From NCBI RefSeq assembly GCF_005081705.1, contig NZ_CP034877.1, forward strand, positions 1 to 7,707: a stretch of 7,707 bases of DNA. Direction: 5' to 3'. The position numbers and the translations under genes were made by a program. Shown here piece by piece: positions 6,089-7,707 of the stretch (the stretch's first letter is position 1; every line of letters starts with the position of its first letter). The notes below the pieces were generated by a model, which worked only from the letters and a program-made list of their open reading frames with translations, did no database searches and was not told the DNA's origin. The stretch comes from Buchnera aphidicola (Hyperomyzus lactucae) (GTDB lineage: Bacteria > Pseudomonadota > Gammaproteobacteria > Enterobacterales > Enterobacteriaceae).

Positions 6089-7647
6089 TAAGATTTTTTT
6101 AAATTTTTTAGCAAGTTTAATTGTTTGTTCACTTGTTTTACTTTCCATATATTATTTAACACATTAACCATTGCTTGAGCTGATGATTCAATAATATCGG
6201 TAGCTAAACCTATTCCATGAAACTTGCGTTTTTGATATTCTACCAGAATATCAACTTGACCTAACGCGTCTTTACCCTTACCCTTAGCTACAAGTTGAAA
6301 TTTTTGTAATATTATAGGAAAAACTGTAATTCTATTTAATGCCTGATAAATAGCATCGACTGGTCCATTACTAGTAGTAGAAGATTCGGTATATATTTTG
6401 TTACCGCATAATAATTGAACTGAAGCAGTAGACAAACCATTAGAAATAGATTGAACGCTAAAAAATTTTAAAGAAAAATATTCTGATTCTTCTTGCTGTT
6501 TGTTAATAAAAGCTAAAGCTTCTAAATCATAATCAAAAACCTGTCCTTTTTTATCTGCTAATTTTAAAAAAGCTATATATAATTCATCTATATTATAATC
6601 ACTATTTTTATAACCCATTTGATCCATATAATATTTTACTGCTGCTCTTCCAGAACGTGACGTTAAATTAAGTTTTACTTCTTTTAAACCAATACTACTA
6701 GGTTCTATGATTTCATAATTTTTTCTGTTTTTCAAAACACCATCTTGATGTATACCAGAAGAGTGTGAAAAAGCATTACTACCTACTATAGCTTTATTTG
6801 ATGGAATAGGCATGTTACAAATTTGACTGATAATTTGACTAGTGCGATAAATTTCTGTATGTTTTATATTAGTAGATACACCTAAAATATCTTCTCTAAC
6901 TTTTATAGCCATAATTACTTCTTCTAATGCTGTATTTCCAGCTCTCTCACCGATTCCATTTATAGTCCCTTCTATTTGTCTAGCACCAGCCTGTATAGCT
7001 GATATAGAATTACCTACAGCCATTCCTAAATCATCATGACAGTGTACTGAAATTATAGATTTATGAATATTAGGAACGCGTTCAAATAAATTTTTAATTA
7101 TAAAAGATATTTCATTAGGTATTGAATATCCTACTGTATCTGGTATGTTAATTGTTTTTACACCTGAAGAGATTAATTTTTCTACAATGCGACATAAATT
7201 ATCTAATGTAGTCCTACTTGCATCTTCACAAGAAAATTCAATATCATCTGTATAACGTAAGGCTTTTTTTACAGAAAAAATAGCCATTTCTATAATTTCA
7301 TCAAAATTTTTTCTTAATTTAGATTCCATATGAAGTGTTGAAGTTGCTAAAAAAATATGAATTCGAAAAGAATTAGATGAAGACATCGCTTCACCTGCTG
7401 CATCAATATCTTTTTCTACACAACGTGCTAAACTACATATTCGACTATTTTTAATGTTTTTAGATATAGCTTGAACTGATTTAAAATCCCCTGGAGATGA
7501 AATAGGAAATCCTACTTCCATAATATCTATCCCTGCTTTTTCTAAAGACAATGCAATTTGTAATTTTTCCTTAACACTTAAGCTTGCTTGGAGAGCTTGT
7601 TCGCCATCACGTAGAGTTGTATCAAAAATTATAACTTTAGAATTCAT
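6088..7647 (-). CDS. leuA: 2-isopropylmalate synthase LeuA
   Basis: First committed enzyme of leucine synthesis: it condenses 2-ketoisovalerate with acetyl-CoA to 2-isopropylmalate, in the cytoplasm. Length is 519 residues, close to E. coli (523). The TIM-barrel catalytic domain starts with [22 protein letters not shown] (8-29). The metal ligands are in place: Asp14, His202 and His204 in [14 protein letters not shown], and Asn238 in NGIGERAGN. The linker keeps [19 protein letters not shown] (289-307) and [18 protein letters not shown] (363-380). The C-terminal leucine-binding regulatory domain is also kept, with NGPVDA (427-432), [11 protein letters not shown] (456-466) and [18 protein letters not shown] (476-493), so feedback inhibition by leucine is possible. 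ATG at 7647 aligns with the family N-terminus; GAG lies 9 bases upstream. It is the first gene of the operon. On a circular molecule repA2 is the next gene upstream, 79 bases away. The call is secure. Confidence 0.98.
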   Translation of the reverse strand: MNSKVIIFDTTLRDGEQALQASLSVKEKLQIALSLEKAGIDIMEVGFPISSPGDFKSVQAISKNIKNSRICSLARCVEKDIDAAGEAMSSSNSFRIHIFLATSTLHMESKLRKNFDEIIEMAIFSVKKALRYTDDIEFSCEDASRTTLDNLCRIVEKLISSGVKTINIPDTVGYSIPNEISFIIKNLFERVPNIHKSIISVHCHDDLGMAVGNSISAIQAGARQIEGTINGIGERAGNTALEEVIMAIKVREDILGVSTNIKHTEIYRTSQIISQICNMPIPSNKAIVGSNAFSHSSGIHQDGVLKNRKNYEIIEPSSIGLKEVKLNLTSRSGRAAVKYYMDQMGYKNSDYNIDELYIAFLKLADKKGQVFDYDLEALAFINKQQEESEYFSLKFFSVQSISNGLSTASVQLLCGNKIYTESSTTSNGPVDAIYQALNRITVFPIILQKFQLVAKGKGKDALGQVDILVEYQKRKFHGIGLATDIIESSAQAMVNVLNNIWKVKQVNKQLNLLKNLKKS

Positions 7648-7707
7648 AAAAATTTTCTCAACTTAAAAAAGTGATATGTTTTATTTAACAAAATAAATTT
7701 ATACAAT
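7648..7707 (-). promoter_or_regulatory. leuA upstream region (partial; continues at 1-19 if circular)
   Basis: These 60 bases, plus 1-19 across the joint, separate repA2 from leuA. They hold half of the 44-bp palindrome and a GAG ribosome site. A leuA promoter must lie here or further up, inside repA2, but several AT-rich hexamers fit equally poorly and I do not choose one. There is no ATG-started leader peptide and no GC-rich attenuator, so the leucine attenuation known from E. coli seems absent. Confidence 0.5.
7686..7707. repeat. Right terminal inverted repeat (other half of the 44-bp palindrome)
   Basis: Exact reverse complement of positions 1-22. On the minus strand, which is the leu transcript direction, this is the right arm of the hairpin. 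It is followed by TTAAATAAAAC-type sequence rather than a T tract, so it is a poor terminator for repA2 and could instead be a leader structure in mRNA read from repA2 into leuA. Confidence 0.9.

Noticed and set aside
7645..7706. TTG-started 20-codon frame with four internal leucine codons, starting in the palindrome arm and ending in a TGA that overlaps the leuA ATG
   Set aside because: There is no ribosome site before the TTG, TTA and TTG codons are common in such AT-rich DNA, and no attenuator follows, so a leader peptide is not supported.

Overview
The window looks like a complete leucine-biosynthesis plasmid (pLeu type) of Buchnera aphidicola, the obligate nutritional symbiont of aphids. 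The evidence is the gene set: leuA, leuB, leuC and leuD in operon order, two paralogous IncFII-like replication genes (repA1, repA2) and a yqhA homologue, in a very AT-rich background with long A/T tracts and intact enzymes close to enterobacterial proteins. This combination is known from Buchnera of aphids such as those of the subfamily Aphidinae. I cannot name the aphid host from sequence alone.

Layout. From 7647 down to 2890 the minus strand carries leuA, leuB, leuC and leuD, with gaps of 53, 1 and 3 bases. The operon ends at a perfect 50-bp palindrome (2832-2881) that should terminate transcription from both sides. Facing leuD is repA1 on the plus strand (1667-2518). The 371 bases between them hold a duplicated block of about 40 bp and three short AATAAATGC repeats, and are the best candidate for a replication origin. 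On the other side of repA1 lie yqhA (start corrected to 1414) and repA2, both on the minus strand. The 252 bases between yqhA and repA1 form a divergent control region.

Topology. The first 22 bases are the exact reverse complement of the last 22. If the ends are joined, repA2 is followed after 79 bases by leuA, and the joint becomes a perfect 44-bp palindrome. yqhA, repA2 and leuABCD would then all point the same way, with only repA1 opposed. The leu operon would be bracketed by two long perfect palindromes, one in its upstream region and one after its last gene.

Function. LeuA condenses 2-ketoisovalerate with acetyl-CoA, LeuC and LeuD together isomerise the product, and LeuB oxidises it to 2-ketoisocaproate, the precursor of leucine that the aphid needs. 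All recognised active-site motifs are present. RepA1 and RepA2 presumably start plasmid replication; YqhA is a small membrane protein of unknown role. No leucine-rich leader peptide with an attenuator is evident before leuA. The system as a whole is a known one; the less explained parts are the palindromes, the duplicated block after repA1, and the possible structures over the repA1 start codon.
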